From assembly GCF_029210485.1 (NCBI RefSeq), contig NZ_JARGET010000023.1, positions 86,256 through 150,255 of the forward strand: 64,000 nucleotides of DNA, read 5' to 3'. How positions within the stretch are numbered: position 1 is the first letter of the stretch; every line of letters starts with the position of its first letter. Below the pieces are notes generated by a model that worked only from the letters and a program-made list of their open reading frames with translations, did no database searches and was not told where the DNA came from. The position numbers and the translations under genes are program-made. This DNA is from Hoeflea sp. YIM 152468. GTDB taxonomy: Bacteria > Pseudomonadota > Alphaproteobacteria > Rhizobiales > Rhizobiaceae. This document shows, piece after piece, positions 8,225-19,085 of the stretch.

Positions 8225-9391
8225 ATGGCTCCAATGTCCCGGTCGGTCCTCGCCCGCCTGCTTTCCCTGTTGGTTCTGTTGATCAGCGTCTCGGCTTCGC
8301 CGTCCAGTGCGCAATTGTTCGAAACCCGGGCAAAACAGGCCTATCTTGTCGATGCGGACACCGGCACGGTGCTGTTCGCCAAGGATGAAAACGAGCTGGT
8401 GCCGCCGGCGTCGCTGGCCAAATTGATGACCATGGAAGTGGTGTTCAACGCCATCCGCTCCGGTCGGCTGACCCTTGACGATACATTCCAGGTGTCGGAA
8501 AACGCCTGGCGCACAGGCGGTGCGATTTCGCGCACGTCAACCATGTTTGCCGAGCTCAAATCCTCGATCCGTCTCGAGGACCTGATCAAGGGCGTCATCG
8601 TGCAGTCGGCCAATGACGGCTGTATCATCATTGCCGAGGGCATGGCGGGCTCGGAAGAGAACTTCGCCCGGCTGATGACCGAGCGCGCCCGCGAAATCGG
8701 CTTGACCCAATCTGTCTTCGGCAATTCCAGCGGGTTGCCGCATCCCGATTCCAGGGTGTCGATGAAGGATCTGGTGGTTCTGGCGCGGCACATCGAATCG
8801 ACCTATCCGGAATTTTACCGCTATTACGCGATGAAGGAATTTTCCTGGAACGACATCAACCAGCGCAACCGCAACCCGTTGTTGAACATGGACATCGGCG
8901 TCGATGGGCTGAAAACCGGCTTCACCGAGGAATCGGGGTACGGCATCGTGTCCTCGATCAAGCGCGACGGCAGGCGGCTGTTCCTGGCCATGAGCGGCAT
9001 GACAAGCGAGCGCGAGCGCGCCGAGGAAGCGCGCAAGATGCTGGAATGGGGCATCCGCGCTTTCGAAAAGAAGGCCCTGTTCGGCAAGGATGAAACCATC
9101 GGCGAGGTCAGCGTCTACGGCGGCAAGGCTGACGCCATCGTCAAGGCCAAGTCCCAGGTCGATATCTTGCTGCCGATCACCAATCCGGACCGGCTGTCAG
9201 CGCGAATCAGCTATCGCTGGCCGCTGCGCGCGCCGATCGAGGCCGGGGTTCAGGTCGGCGTTCTCAAGGTCTATATCGGCCAGACATTGTCGCAGGAGAC
9301 GCCGCTTTTCGTCATGGAAGCCGTGGACAAAGGCCCATTGCACATCCAGGCGCTCGATGCGCTGCTTGAACTGGCGCAATTTTGGCTTTAA
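8225..9391 (+). CDS. dacA: D-alanyl-D-alanine carboxypeptidase (PBP5/6 type)
   Basis: A periplasmic low-molecular-weight penicillin-binding protein that trims the terminal D-Ala of peptidoglycan stem peptides. All three active-site motifs are seen: SLAK (Ser63-Lys66), SAN (128-130) and KTG (230-232). A signal peptide covers ~1-29. The C-terminal region is the beta-rich PBP5-type domain. Start at ATG 8225, or ATG 8234 three codons later; neither has a strong ribosome binding site. Followed by tmk after a 124-base gap. Confidence 0.95.
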   Translation: MAPMSRSVLARLLSLLVLLISVSASPSSAQLFETRAKQAYLVDADTGTVLFAKDENELVPPASLAKLMTMEVVFNAIRSGRLTLDDTFQVSENAWRTGGAISRTSTMFAELKSSIRLEDLIKGVIVQSANDGCIIIAEGMAGSEENFARLMTERAREIGLTQSVFGNSSGLPHPDSRVSMKDLVVLARHIESTYPEFYRYYAMKEFSWNDINQRNRNPLLNMDIGVDGLKTGFTEESGYGIVSSIKRDGRRLFLAMSGMTSERERAEEARKMLEWGIRAFEKKALFGKDETIGEVSVYGGKADAIVKAKSQVDILLPITNPDRLSARISYRWPLRAPIEAGVQVGVLKVYIGQTLSQETPLFVMEAVDKGPLHIQALDALLELAQFWL

Positions 9392-9515
9392 CCGCACCTC
9401 CCGGCGTTCAATTTCTGCCCGAATTGCTCTACACAGATATATCCCGGGTCCCCCGGAGACATTCACCAACAGCTCCAAGCCTATCTTGCGCTTGCTGGGA
9501 CCGGGAAAACAGGAC

Positions 9516-10196
9516 GTGACGATCAAAAAAGGGCGTTTCATCACATTCGAAGGCGGCGAGGGAGCCGGCAAGTCAACGCAGATCCATCGGCTGGCCAATG
9601 TCTTGCGGCGGCGCGGTCATGATGTGCTGGTAACGCGCGAGCCGGGTGGTTCGCTCGGCGCCGAAGCCGTCCGGCATGTGCTGCTTTCGGGTGCGGCAGA
9701 GGAGTTCGGTGTGCGGATGGAGGCGATGCTGTTTGCTGCCGCTCGAAGCGACCATATCGAGGAGGTGATCCGTCCTGCGATTGCTGAAGGCACCATCGTG
9801 CTGTGCGACCGGTTCATGGATTCAAGTCGGGTTTATCAGGGCATGACCGGCAATCTGGAGCCGCATTTCATGCGCAATCTCGAACGGATCGCGATCAATG
9901 GCATGATGCCAGACCTCACGCTGGTCCTTGATCTTCCTGCGGAAATCGGGATGCAGCGGGCCAGGGCGCGCCAGCAAAAGGACGCGGTTCCCGACCGCTT
10001 CGAAAAGGAGGAGCTGTCCACCCATGAGAAGCGGCGCGAAGCCTTCCTGGATCTGACGCGGGACGAGCCCGACCGGTGCAAGCGGATCGACGCCACGCAA
10101 AGCGAGGACACGGTGGCGCTGGCCATTCTGGTCGCGGTCGAACCGCTGCTGGACGACAGCGACGCCGCGGAGCCGGCCCAGAGCCGAAACCCATGA
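9516..10196 (+). CDS. tmk: Thymidylate kinase
   Basis: Phosphorylates dTMP to dTDP with ATP. The GTG at 9516 is chosen because AGGA lies just upstream and translation then begins [16 protein letters not shown]; 226 residues, normal for the family. P-loop GGEGAGKST is at ~13-21, the dTMP-binding DRF motif follows LCDRFMDSS, and the lid region [16 protein letters not shown] is present. Its TGA overlaps the holB ATG (ATGA), so the two are translationally coupled. Confidence 0.96.
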   Translation: MTIKKGRFITFEGGEGAGKSTQIHRLANVLRRRGHDVLVTREPGGSLGAEAVRHVLLSGAAEEFGVRMEAMLFAAARSDHIEEVIRPAIAEGTIVLCDRFMDSSRVYQGMTGNLEPHFMRNLERIAINGMMPDLTLVLDLPAEIGMQRARARQQKDAVPDRFEKEELSTHEKRREAFLDLTRDEPDRCKRIDATQSEDTVALAILVAVEPLLDDSDAAEPAQSRNP

Positions 10197-11212
10197 CGGG
10201 GGAACAGCCAGGCCTGCTGGAAGGGGCAATTCCACCCGAACGCAACAGCGTGCTGTATGGTCATGATCACGCACAGGCGTTTCTGGCCAAAGCCTACAGC
10301 TCGGGGCGGATGCATCATGCCATCCTGATTGAAGGCCCGGAGGGAATTGGCAAGGCCACGCTGGCCTACCGCTTCGCCCACCATGTGTTGAGCCACCCCG
10401 AGCCGTCGTCTGCGCCCGACCAGATCGCCGATCCGGATTGGGACGGCCTCGTCGGACGCCAGATGTCGGGCGGTGCCTCGCACAATGTGCTGCATCTGAC
10501 CCGTCCGGTGGACGCCAAGACCGGCAAGGCCAAATCCGTCATCACGGTTGACGAAGTGCGCCGGGCCGGAAAGTTTTTCAGCCAGACATCGGGCACCGGA
10601 AACTGGCGGATTGCAATCATCGACCCGGCCGATGATCTCAACCGCAATGCCGCCAATGCGATTCTCAAGATTCTCGAGGAGCCGCCGAAGCGGTCGCTGT
10701 TTCTGGTGCTGTCGCACACTCCGGGACGGCTGTTGCCGACAATCCGGTCGCGCTGCCTGTCGCTCAGGCTGCAGCCGCTCGCGGCTTCCGATCTCGACCG
10801 GGCGCTGACGCATCTGGGGGCAGCGCCGGGTGAAGCCGATGCCATCATCCGGCTCAGCGAAGGCAGCGTCGCGCGCGCCTTGCTGCTGCGCAATTATGGC
10901 GGAGCGGATATTGCCGAGGCTTTTGTCGATATACTCCAGCGCGGCAGTCTCACCAATCGCGAGCCGATCTACAAACTCGCCGAAACGCTTGCCGCACGCG
11001 ACCGCGATGTGGCATACGCGTTTTTTGTTGAATTCGCCGTCGACCGCGTGCAGCAGATGGCGCGGGAGGCCGGCGCAGCCGGTGATCTCGTGGAGGCCGA
11101 CAGGCTGGCGCAGTTGTCGACCGCGCTGACGGCGCATTTCGCCGCTGCGGCATCTTTCAATCTGGATCGCAAGCAGACCGTGTTGCATACCTTCAGTCTG
11201 ATCTTCGGGTAG
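10193..11212 (+). CDS. holB: DNA polymerase III subunit delta'
   Basis: Clamp-loader component of the replicative polymerase. 339 residues. A P-loop-like GPEGIGKAT sits at 48-56, followed by an AAA+ core containing [22 protein letters not shown] and the sensor-1-like [19 protein letters not shown], the standard delta' signature. No zinc-binding cysteine cluster is obvious, as in many alphaproteobacterial delta' subunits. Start overlaps the tmk stop; metG follows 103 bases later. Confidence 0.95.
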   Translation: MTGEQPGLLEGAIPPERNSVLYGHDHAQAFLAKAYSSGRMHHAILIEGPEGIGKATLAYRFAHHVLSHPEPSSAPDQIADPDWDGLVGRQMSGGASHNVLHLTRPVDAKTGKAKSVITVDEVRRAGKFFSQTSGTGNWRIAIIDPADDLNRNAANAILKILEEPPKRSLFLVLSHTPGRLLPTIRSRCLSLRLQPLAASDLDRALTHLGAAPGEADAIIRLSEGSVARALLLRNYGGADIAEAFVDILQRGSLTNREPIYKLAETLAARDRDVAYAFFVEFAVDRVQQMAREAGAAGDLVEADRLAQLSTALTAHFAAAASFNLDRKQTVLHTFSLIFG

Positions 11213-11315
11213 ACCGGGCTTCGGGCATGGCATCGCGCGCAATTATCGCTTATGACGGCGGCGGAGAGGGATACCGGGCTGGACCCGGGTCAAGACAGGG
11301 CAAGCAAAGGCTATC

Positions 11316-12860
11316 ATGAGCACCGAGCGTTATTTCATCACCACCCCGATCTTCTATCCCAACGGCGTGCCGCATATCGGTCACGCCTACACGGCGATTG
11401 CCACCGATGTGATGGCACGGTTCCAGCGGCTGGACGGCAAGGATGTGTTTTTCCTGTCGGGCACCGACGAGCACGGCCAGAAGATGCAGCAGACCGCCGA
11501 AGGGGAGGGCATCAAGCCGATAGAGCTTGCGGACAAGAACTCGGCTGTCTTCCGCGACATGCTGGTGCAGCTCAATTGTTCCAATGATGATTTCATCCGC
11601 ACCACCGAGGAGCGGCACAAGACCTCGGTGCAGGAATTGTGGAAGCGGATGGAAGCCAATGGCGATATTTATCTGGGCAATTACGGCGGCTGGTACTCGG
11701 TTCGCCAGGAAGCCTATTTTGACGAGGCTGAAACCACGGTCGGTGAGGATGGCGTGCGCCGCGAACCGCTGGGCTCGCCGGTCGAATGGGTCGAGGAAGA
11801 AAGCTATTATTTCCGCCTGTCGGCCTATGCCGACAAGCTGCTGCAGCTTTACGAGACAACCCCCGATTTCGTCGCTCCGGCCGAGCGGCGCAACGAAGTG
11901 GCGAGCTTCGTCAAGTCCGGTCTGAGGGACCTGTCGATTTCGCGCACGACATTTGACTGGGGGGTGCCGGTCCCCGGCAATGAAAAGCATGTGATGTATG
12001 TCTGGGTCGACGCGCTGACCAACTACATCACCGCTTGCGGCTTTCCCGACGAGTCGACTGACAAATGGAACTATTGGCCTGCCGTCCACATGATCGGCAA
12101 GGACATTGTGCGCTTTCACGCCGTCTACTGGCCGGCCTTCCTGATGTCGGCTGGCCTTGAACTGCCTGCCAAAGTGTTCGCCCACGGCTTCCTTCTGGTC
12201 AAGGGCGAGAAAATGTCGAAGTCCATCGGCAATGTGGTCGACCCCTTCGCCTTGATCGATGCCTACGGGCTTGATCAGGTGCGCTATTTCTTCATGCGCG
12301 AAGTGCCGTTCGGTCAGGATGGCAGCTATAGTCCTGAAACAATCGCCACCCGGATCAACTCCGACCTGGCAAACGGCATTGGCAATCTCGCCAGCCGCTC
12401 CTTGTCGATGATCAACAAGAATTGCGATGGCAAGATGCCTGCCTGCGGGCCCTTGAGCGATGAAGACAGGGCGCTTTTGACCACCATCGACACGGTGATC
12501 CAGAGCGTTCGCGCCGATATGGCGGAGTTTCAGATCCACAAGGCGCTGGCCTCTGTCATCGATGTTGTGGCCGACAGCGACCGGTATTTCGCCAGCCAGG
12601 AGCCCTGGGCGCTGAAAAAGACGGATCCGGCGCGAATGGAAACCGTGCTGTATGTGACGGCGGAAACCGTGCGCCAGATTTCGATCCTGCTGCTGCCGTT
12701 CATGCCCGAATCGGCAAATCGATTGCTCGATCTGGTCTGTGCGCCGGCCGACAGGCGCAATTTTGCAGCCCTGGGCGAGGCCGGACGCTTGCAGGCCGGC
12801 ACACCCATCGACAAGCCGGCGCCGATCTTCCCGCGCTATGTCGCGCCCGAGGAGGACTGA
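11316..12860 (+). CDS. metG: Methionyl-tRNA synthetase
   Basis: Charges tRNA-Met. 514 residues, the short form without the C-terminal dimerisation domain. Class I signatures are clear: HIGH at residues 20-23 ([11 protein letters not shown]) and KMSKS near residue 299. The connective-peptide region lacks the four-cysteine zinc knuckle, which fits the short alphaproteobacterial type. An AAAGG precedes ATG 11316. tatD begins five bases after the stop. Confidence 0.97.
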   Translation: MSTERYFITTPIFYPNGVPHIGHAYTAIATDVMARFQRLDGKDVFFLSGTDEHGQKMQQTAEGEGIKPIELADKNSAVFRDMLVQLNCSNDDFIRTTEERHKTSVQELWKRMEANGDIYLGNYGGWYSVRQEAYFDEAETTVGEDGVRREPLGSPVEWVEEESYYFRLSAYADKLLQLYETTPDFVAPAERRNEVASFVKSGLRDLSISRTTFDWGVPVPGNEKHVMYVWVDALTNYITACGFPDESTDKWNYWPAVHMIGKDIVRFHAVYWPAFLMSAGLELPAKVFAHGFLLVKGEKMSKSIGNVVDPFALIDAYGLDQVRYFFMREVPFGQDGSYSPETIATRINSDLANGIGNLASRSLSMINKNCDGKMPACGPLSDEDRALLTTIDTVIQSVRADMAEFQIHKALASVIDVVADSDRYFASQEPWALKKTDPARMETVLYVTAETVRQISILLLPFMPESANRLLDLVCAPADRRNFAALGEAGRLQAGTPIDKPAPIFPRYVAPEED

Positions 12861-12865
12861 GCTGA

Positions 12866-13648
12866 ATGCTGATCGACACCCATTGCCATCTCGACTTTGC
12901 CGATTTCGACGCTGACCGCGACGAACTGGTCGAGCGTGCCCACACATCGGGCGTCCGGCAGATGGTGACGATTTCAACGCGTGTGCGCAAGCTTGACCGG
13001 TTGCTGGCTTTGACTGACCGCTATCCGGGCGTGTTCTGTTCTGTGGGAACCCATCCCAACAATGCCGCTGAAGAGCTCGATGTGAGTGCGGATGATCTGG
13101 TGGCTCTGGCCGAAGCCAACGCCAAGGTGGTGGCCATCGGCGAAGCCGGACTGGATTATTTTTACGACACGCAAAAGCCCGCTGACCAGAAGACCGGATT
13201 TGTCCGCCATATCGAGGCTGCGCGGCGAACGCAACTGCCGCTGATCATTCACAGCCGCAGCGCTGACGCGGACATGGCCTCTATCCTGACCGAGGAAACA
13301 GGGAAGGGGGCCTTCCCTTTCATTTTGCATTGCTTTTCATCGGGCCAGGCACTGGCTGATACAGGTGTTGAACTCGGCGGCTATGTCTCCTTCACCGGCA
13401 TTCTGACGTTCCCGAAATCGACCGAACTGCGCGACATCGCCAGGACTGTGCCGATGGACCGCTTGCTGGTCGAGACCGACGCACCCTATCTGGCGCCCAA
13501 GCGCTGGCGCGGCAAGCGCAATGAACCCTCTTATGTCGTCAACACCGCGGAGGTTCTGGCGGAGGTCAAGGGCGTCTCCTTTGCGGAGATGTCGCGGATC
13601 ACCACCGAGAATGCCTTTCGATGCTTCAAAAAGATGCCGCGGCTGTGA
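12866..13648 (+). CDS. tatD: TatD-family metal-dependent hydrolase
   Basis: A 260-residue TIM-barrel amidohydrolase-like DNase (YcfH/TatD). Metal ligands are visible: HCH in LIDTHCHLDF (His6 and His8), Glu in AIGEAGLDYFYD, His in LIIHSRSAD and LHCFSSG, and Asp in LLVETDAPYLAP. The TatD family removes damaged 3' ends and acts in fragmentation and repair. The gap to metG is five bases. The following metallo-hydrolase starts inside the tatD 3' end. Confidence 0.93.
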   Translation: MLIDTHCHLDFADFDADRDELVERAHTSGVRQMVTISTRVRKLDRLLALTDRYPGVFCSVGTHPNNAAEELDVSADDLVALAEANAKVVAIGEAGLDYFYDTQKPADQKTGFVRHIEAARRTQLPLIIHSRSADADMASILTEETGKGAFPFILHCFSSGQALADTGVELGGYVSFTGILTFPKSTELRDIARTVPMDRLLVETDAPYLAPKRWRGKRNEPSYVVNTAEVLAEVKGVSFAEMSRITTENAFRCFKKMPRL

Positions 13649-14463
13649 CGGGTTCGGTCCACCGTCAGTTTACGATGCTCGGCTGCGCTTCCTCGCCTGG
13701 CGTACCGCGGGTCAATGGCGACTGGGGGGCGTGCGACCCGGACAATCCGAAGAACCGGCGAACCCGCGCTGCATTCCTGATCCGGCAATATGGTGCTGAT
13801 GGCGGTGAAACGACAATCGTCATCGACACCGGACCGGATTTCCGTGAGCAGATGCTGGCCAGCCGGGTGCGCACCATCGACGCCGTCCTTTACACCCATG
13901 CCCATGCCGACCACGTGCACGGCATAGACGATCTGCGCGGCTTTGCCTTGTCGCAACGCAAGCGGATTCCGATCCATGCCGATCCGGAAACCATGGCGCG
14001 GATTCGCGCCGGCTTCGGCTATTGTCTGGAAACGCCGTCGGGCAGCGAGTATCCGCCGATCACCGAACCGATCCTGATCAATTCGTTCGATCAGATGATC
14101 AGGATTACCGGCGCGGGCGGACCGGTCGACATCCAGCCACTCGACCAGATGCATGGCTCGATCCGCTCGCTTGGCTTCCGGATCGGCAATCTGGCCTATT
14201 GCTGCGATGTCAGCGATTTTCCGCGCGCCACCGTGTCCAGGCTTCAGGATCTCGATGTGCTGATCATCGACTCGCTCCAGTACAAGCCGCACCCGAGCCA
14301 CCTGTCTGTAGATCAGGCTTTGTGGTGGATCGAAAAGCTGAACCCGAAACGCGCCATTCTGACCCACATGCATGTGCCGCTTGATTACGATACCGTGCTG
14401 GCGGAAACTCCCGACCGGGTTGAGCCCGGTTATGATGGTTTGACAATCAACTTTGAGCTTTAG
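13621..14463 (+). CDS. MBL-fold phosphodiesterase-like hydrolase (PhnP-like)
   Basis: 280 residues. The metallo-beta-lactamase motif HAHADH occurs in LYTHAHADHVHGIDDL, with further ligands in the CCDVSDF and LTHMHVPLDY segments. The N-terminal LGCASSPGVPR and WGACDPDNPKNRR are typical of the PhnP/RNase Z-like cyclic phosphodiesterase branch widespread downstream of tatD in Rhizobiales. ATG 13621 overlaps tatD by 28 bases; its ribosome binding site is weak and an internal ATG at 13675 would cut the first strand, so 13621 is preferred. Natural substrate unknown. Confidence 0.85.
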   Translation: MLQKDAAAVTGSVHRQFTMLGCASSPGVPRVNGDWGACDPDNPKNRRTRAAFLIRQYGADGGETTIVIDTGPDFREQMLASRVRTIDAVLYTHAHADHVHGIDDLRGFALSQRKRIPIHADPETMARIRAGFGYCLETPSGSEYPPITEPILINSFDQMIRITGAGGPVDIQPLDQMHGSIRSLGFRIGNLAYCCDVSDFPRATVSRLQDLDVLIIDSLQYKPHPSHLSVDQALWWIEKLNPKRAILTHMHVPLDYDTVLAETPDRVEPGYDGLTINFEL

Positions 14464-14465
14464 CA

Positions 14466-14984
14466 ATGACAGACACTGCAACGGAAATGACGGCGGATCA
14501 GATCGCGCCGGGATCGAGTATGGCCCGCGTGGCGCAGGCGGCAACTGACGCCGGTCTCAAGATCCGCATTCTCAAAATGGCACAATCGACCCGCACGGCG
14601 GAGGAAGCCGCCGAGGCGGCCGGCTGCGATGTCAGCCAGATCGTCAAGTCACTGGTGTTCGAAAACAGCCAAACCCAGAAGCTCACTCTGTTGTTGGTTT
14701 CTGGGGCTCACAATGCCGATATGGAATATCTCTCAGAGCGTTACGGGCTTTCCTTTGCCCGCTGCGAGGCCCGCCGGGTGCGTGAGGAGACCGGTTTTGC
14801 CATCGGTGGCGTGGCCCCGATCGGACACCTCGCGCCGATTGCGGTCTATATGGACCGGACGTTGCTGGAACACGGCCAGGTTTGGGCCGCTGCCGGGCGG
14901 CCTGACAGCGTGTTCAGCGTCAATCCGCAGGCTTTGGCGCCAGCAATTCAGGCCGAAATTATTGATGTCCGGGCATCCGCCTGA
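14466..14984 (+). CDS. YbaK/ProX-type aminoacyl-tRNA deacylase
   Basis: 172 residues, a single YbaK/EbsC-like domain that hydrolyses mischarged tRNAs (Cys-tRNA-Pro or Ala-tRNA-Pro in characterised members). The typical core is present: AAEAAGCDVSQIVKSLVFE, the GVAPIGHLAP loop and a C-terminal WAAAGRPDSVFSVNPQAL strand. Two bases separate it from the upstream metallo-hydrolase, so it ends the tatD unit. Which tRNA it edits cannot be read from the sequence. Confidence 0.85.
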   Translation: MTDTATEMTADQIAPGSSMARVAQAATDAGLKIRILKMAQSTRTAEEAAEAAGCDVSQIVKSLVFENSQTQKLTLLLVSGAHNADMEYLSERYGLSFARCEARRVREETGFAIGGVAPIGHLAPIAVYMDRTLLEHGQVWAAAGRPDSVFSVNPQALAPAIQAEIIDVRASA

Positions 14985-15012
14985 ACTCGTTCAAGCCGTT
15001 GTTCGATAAGGT

Positions 15013-16101
15013 TTATTCGGACTTCAGCCAATCCAGAATTGCGTCTGTGTGCTGGCCGCGCACTGGGATCGCACGCGGAGCGGCCTCTGGCTGCGTCGAA
15101 AACCGTGGCGCGGGCGCGGCCTGAAGCACACCGTCAATCGTCTGCCAGACTCCGCGTGCGGCCATGTGCGGCTCGGCTGCGGATTGCCGCGGGTCAAGGG
15201 TAGGGGCCACACAGGCGTCTGAACCCGCGAACACGGCTTCCCAATGCGATCTGGGATGTCTGGCGAAAATTCCGGCCATCAATGCGGTCTGGCGCGGCCA
15301 ACTTTCCGGTTCAAACTGGGAAGCAAAATCCGGATCATCGCCAAGCCCGAGACAGGAGAGGAATTCAGCATAGAATTTCGGCTCCAGGCATTGCACCGAC
15401 ATGTAGCCGCCATCCGCACAGGCATAGCAGCGGCTCCAGTGCGGACCGTCCAGCAGGCTCTTGCTGCGCGCCATCGACAGACCGCCGGTCTGGGCCAGCG
15501 CCATCAGCAGGTTCATCATGTGGGCCGAGCCGTCAACGATGGCCGCATCGACCACCGTACCGCCACGCCCGGCGCGCGCCGCCAGCACGCCAGCCAGAAT
15601 GCCGGCCACTAGATACAGCGCACCGCCACCGATATCGCCGACAAGCGTTGGCGGCGTAAATGGTGGCTCGCCCGCATTGCTGGCGTACCAGGCAGCGCCC
15701 GAAACGGAAATATAATTGAGATCATGACCGGCAGTCTGCGCCCGTGGTCCGGTCTGGCCCCAGCCGGTCATGCGGCCATAGACAAGATCGGGATTGACTG
15801 ACTGCAGATCCACCGGCCCGAGGCCAAGCCGTTCCATCACGCCAGGCCTGAATCCTTCGATCAGGGCTTCGGAACGGCGTGCCAGCGCCTTGAGCGCCAT
15901 CACGTCCTCGGTTGCTTTCAGATCAAGTTCGATCGAGCGTTTGCCCCGGTCGAGCACCGACCGGTCCGGCATGCCTGGCGCCGGTCGCGCAGTCTTGCGA
16001 TGAACCACGATCACATCGGCGCCAAGATCGGCCAGCAGCATGCCCGCGAACGGTGCCGGACCCAGAGCTTCGATCTCGATGATCCGCAGACCTTGCAGCA
16101 T
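15013..16101 (-). CDS. CaiB/BaiF-family CoA transferase
   Basis: A class III CoA transferase or alpha-methylacyl-CoA racemase-like enzyme, 362 residues. The nucleotide-like fold begins LQGLRIIEIEALGPAPFAGM, and the catalytic Asp is in AAIVDGSAHMMNLL. EGFRPGVMERLGLG and YGRMTGWGQTGP are family hallmarks, the latter favouring the methylacyl-CoA racemase branch. I prefer ATG 16101 because GAGG lies six bases upstream; a start at 16113 is possible. It stands alone, convergent to the YbaK-like gene. A role in branched-chain acyl-CoA epimerisation is plausible but inferred. Confidence 0.88.
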   Translation of the reverse strand: MLQGLRIIEIEALGPAPFAGMLLADLGADVIVVHRKTARPAPGMPDRSVLDRGKRSIELDLKATEDVMALKALARRSEALIEGFRPGVMERLGLGPVDLQSVNPDLVYGRMTGWGQTGPRAQTAGHDLNYISVSGAAWYASNAGEPPFTPPTLVGDIGGGALYLVAGILAGVLAARAGRGGTVVDAAIVDGSAHMMNLLMALAQTGGLSMARSKSLLDGPHWSRCYACADGGYMSVQCLEPKFYAEFLSCLGLGDDPDFASQFEPESWPRQTALMAGIFARHPRSHWEAVFAGSDACVAPTLDPRQSAAEPHMAARGVWQTIDGVLQAAPAPRFSTQPEAAPRAIPVRGQHTDAILDWLKSE

Positions 16102-16389
16102 TCCATTCCTCATGCGTTGAACCTCGATACCTTGACGGCACGAGCCACTGAAACGACAAACATCAGCTTTGTCCAGCCGTCAGCCTGATGGTAGAAGCAA
16201 ACCGCGTCCTGGTCCGGCAACTCTCTTGATGTACATGCGAAATGTGCGGCAATGTTCTGAATATCATGATCTTTCATGGCTGCCGCGTGTGCGGGTTCAC
16301 ACTGCCTCTAGTTCCATAATCCATCTTATGCGATCTTTGCATGCAGCAACCAGAAAGGCGAAGATCCGGTGTCGGCTTGTCTGCGACGC

Positions 16390-17325
16390 TCAGAAAAACA
16401 GCGTCATTGACGTCGACTGTTCCTGCGGCACCTGGTCGACGAACATCTGCCACGCATGCTGGTAGGATGGCAGATAATTCAGCTCGTGCCCCTCGCCGAG
16501 TTTTTCAAGCTCGCTGTAGGCCTGTACCATCCTGTCGACGAAGCCAAATCCCGACGACAGCTTCTCCGGTTGCTTGCCGGTTTGCGCAGCAGTGCTCTCA
16601 TAGAGGTATTGCGCCGCAGCGCGCTGCTCCATCCATTCAGGCGACGTCCTTTTTTCCTCAAGGCTGACCTGATCGAGCCAGAGTGCGCCCGCCCTCCCCA
16701 CGGCCATGTGATCCGAAGGATCGCGTCCGTCCTTGTCAGCAAAAGCACCAGCCAACCGCGACGGCCCCTGGTAGAGACCCATGGCGAGCGATTGCTGCTG
16801 TGTCATGATCGACTGCGCAATTTCCATTTCGACTGCGGAGAACAGTCCGGACTCGTCGGTTCGTATGGCATTGAGGGCGCGCCGGTCCAGATCGCCGAAT
16901 GCGGTGTACCAGTCGACCGCCTCATTGCTCTTTGGCCGGAACGGCTGACCGCTGTCTGCCATTTGCTGGTACCGCGCATCAATGGCTCTGCGAGCCAGTT
17001 CGGAAACCTCGGATTTTGCATTGCCCGACGAGAACGGTTCGGCAGATGGATCGGTGACAGCAATTGCAAGATTGGTGCTGGAATGGCCTGCCCGTACCGG
17101 CAGGAAGATTTCATAGCCATTGGGTTGGGATGAAGCAAAGCGCAACACAGGCTGCGTCACCTGGCCGATGCTGTCATAGGTGCCGTGATCGTCGACGTCG
17201 GAAATCGGACCGAGATCCTGGTAGGATTCGATCGCATAAGAAAGAAGGGTTGAGGCGGGTTCCCGGGTCAGTCCCGTTTGTCTTGCGGTTTGAATACTCG
17301 AAAGACCGACGCCTTCGATATTCAT
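16390..17325 (-). CDS. Unknown protein, 311 aa
   Basis: Not recognised. The start is well supported: AAGGAG seven bases before ATG 17325 (MNIEGVGLSS). The sequence is soluble, with no signal peptide or membrane helix, acidic, rich in Gln/Ser/Ala, and helical in its C-terminal two thirds (for example QRAAAQYLYESTAAQTGKQP). It stands alone between the CoA transferase and M32 peptidase genes. A link to flagellar or secreted-protein chaperoning is conceivable but not supported by any motif. Confidence 0.6.
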   Translation of the reverse strand: MNIEGVGLSSIQTARQTGLTREPASTLLSYAIESYQDLGPISDVDDHGTYDSIGQVTQPVLRFASSQPNGYEIFLPVRAGHSSTNLAIAVTDPSAEPFSSGNAKSEVSELARRAIDARYQQMADSGQPFRPKSNEAVDWYTAFGDLDRRALNAIRTDESGLFSAVEMEIAQSIMTQQQSLAMGLYQGPSRLAGAFADKDGRDPSDHMAVGRAGALWLDQVSLEEKRTSPEWMEQRAAAQYLYESTAAQTGKQPEKLSSGFGFVDRMVQAYSELEKLGEGHELNYLPSYQHAWQMFVDQVPQEQSTSMTLFF

Positions 17326-17566
17326 CGACTGGCTCCTTACACTGTGATTCTCAGCATTGTGCAACGGCCTTGTCCGAAGCTGTTCAGAACCTCAGGCCGA
17401 CGCCAATCTGCCTTGTCGCCTGGGCTTTCACCGGTCCTGGCGCTCACCAGACTTGATCTGTCAGGCCTTTCGGCTCGCCCACATCACGGTTCTGCTGGCC
17501 CTGCCCTTGCGAGCGGTTCCCGGTTGGCTTATCCGGTAAGGCGTTTTCACCCCCCGGAGTCTTTTC

Positions 17567-19054
17567 ATGTCCTTTGCCAAGCTAGATGCCCACTGCCGCG
17601 CCCTTGGCGCCCTGGACCACGCTCTGGCCATTCTCGGCACCGATGAAGCCACCCACATGGCGCCGGGCGGCGGCGAGAGCCGCGCCGAGGCGATGGCGTC
17701 GCTGTCGGGCATGTATCACCGTCAGGCGACCGACAAGAATGTGGCGGACTGGATTGCTGCGGCGAAGGCCGAAACGCTGTCCTCCGAACAGCAGATCGCA
17801 GTCGGCGAGTTCGAACGCAGCTACATCAACATGACCTGCCTGCCCACTGATTTTATCGAACGCAAGATGCGCACCAGCATGCGCTCCGAGCAATTGTGGC
17901 GCAAGGCGCGGCCCAAGGGCGACTGGGCGGCGTTCCAGCCGGCGCTGGAAGCCGTTGTTGCGATGATGCGCGAGGAAGCCGCGATGCGCGCCGAGGTGCT
18001 GGAGCTCGCGCCGTATGACGCGTTGATGGAGCAGTTTGATCCGGGCAACCGCACCGCTGCCATTGATCCGGTTTTCGCCGAGCTCAAGGCATTCCTGGTG
18101 GAGTTCGTGCCCGAGGCGCTCGCGGTCCAGCAGGAGCGACTGCAAACGCGTCCGCTCAAGCCGCTCTCGGGCGATTATCCTGTCGAGCGGCAGAAGGCGC
18201 TCGGCCTGGCGATGATGCAGGCCATCGGCTTTGACATGAACCATGGCAGCCTCTCGGTCTCCGACCACCCGTTCTGTGGCGGTGTGCCCAGCGATGTGCG
18301 GATGACCACGCGCTACCGCACCGACGAGTTTCTGCCCGCCTTGATGGGCATCCTGCACGAGACCGGCCACGGCCTTTACGAGCAGAATCTGCCCAAGGAT
18401 TGGACTCACTGGCCGTCAGGCAAGGCGCGCGGCATGTCGATCCATGAAAGCCAGAGCCTGTTCGTCGAAAAGCAGATCGGCCGCAATCCGGCGTTCTGGC
18501 ACTTTGCCCTGCCCCAGGTCGACGCGCACCTGAAGGAAAGCTGGACCATCGAGGATCTGCTGCCGCATGTGCATCAGGTCAGGCGCGGCAAGATTCGGGT
18601 CGATGCCGACGAGGTCACCTACCCGCTGCACGTGATTCTGCGCTATGAACTGGAGCAGGATCTGCTGTCCGGCCGCGTCGAGGTGAAGGATGTGCCCGAT
18701 GCCTGGGACGCCAAGATGCAGGAATCGCTCGGCATTTCCACCATCGATGATCCGCAGAACGGACCGATGCAGGATGTGCACTGGCCGTCCGGATCTTTCG
18801 GCTATTTCCCCTCCTACACGCTGGGTGCGCTGATGGCGGCGCAGCAATGGGCGGCAATCCAGAAGACCAATCCGGATGTCGACGCACAGATCGCGGCGGG
18901 CGATTTTGAACTGCTCAACGCCTGGCGGCGCGACAACATCTGGGCAAAGGCATCCACCGCCTCAACGCCCGAAATTCTCAAGCAGGCGACCGGGGAAGAG
19001 CTCAACCCCGCCTATTTCATCGCCCATCTCAGAGCGCGTTACGGGAAACAGTGA
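17567..19054 (+). CDS. Carboxypeptidase Taq (peptidase family M32)
   Basis: A cytoplasmic zinc metallocarboxypeptidase of 495 residues, the normal family length. The zinc site HETGH is at 264-268 with downstream Glu in MSIHESQSLFVEKQIGRNP, and the M32 signature HPFCGGVPSDVRMTTRY and the C-terminal FGYFPSYTLGALMAAQ are clear. GGAG lies seven bases upstream of ATG 17567. Monocistronic; it is convergent with the DMT transporter gene at 32 bases. Confidence 0.95.
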   Translation: MSFAKLDAHCRALGALDHALAILGTDEATHMAPGGGESRAEAMASLSGMYHRQATDKNVADWIAAAKAETLSSEQQIAVGEFERSYINMTCLPTDFIERKMRTSMRSEQLWRKARPKGDWAAFQPALEAVVAMMREEAAMRAEVLELAPYDALMEQFDPGNRTAAIDPVFAELKAFLVEFVPEALAVQQERLQTRPLKPLSGDYPVERQKALGLAMMQAIGFDMNHGSLSVSDHPFCGGVPSDVRMTTRYRTDEFLPALMGILHETGHGLYEQNLPKDWTHWPSGKARGMSIHESQSLFVEKQIGRNPAFWHFALPQVDAHLKESWTIEDLLPHVHQVRRGKIRVDADEVTYPLHVILRYELEQDLLSGRVEVKDVPDAWDAKMQESLGISTIDDPQNGPMQDVHWPSGSFGYFPSYTLGALMAAQQWAAIQKTNPDVDAQIAAGDFELLNAWRRDNIWAKASTASTPEILKQATGEELNPAYFIAHLRARYGKQ

Positions 19055-19085
19055 GGCCCGCCCGCCAATCTCCACGCCCTGCCCC

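Noticed and set aside
9836..11242. Long minus-strand frame opposite tmk and holB
   Set aside because: It is the antisense frame of clear tmk and holB genes, with no domain and with Arg/Gln/Gly-rich low-complexity translation.
11250..12977. Minus-strand frame of 575 codons opposite metG
   Set aside because: Antisense shadow of the methionyl-tRNA synthetase gene; GC-rich third positions create such frames.
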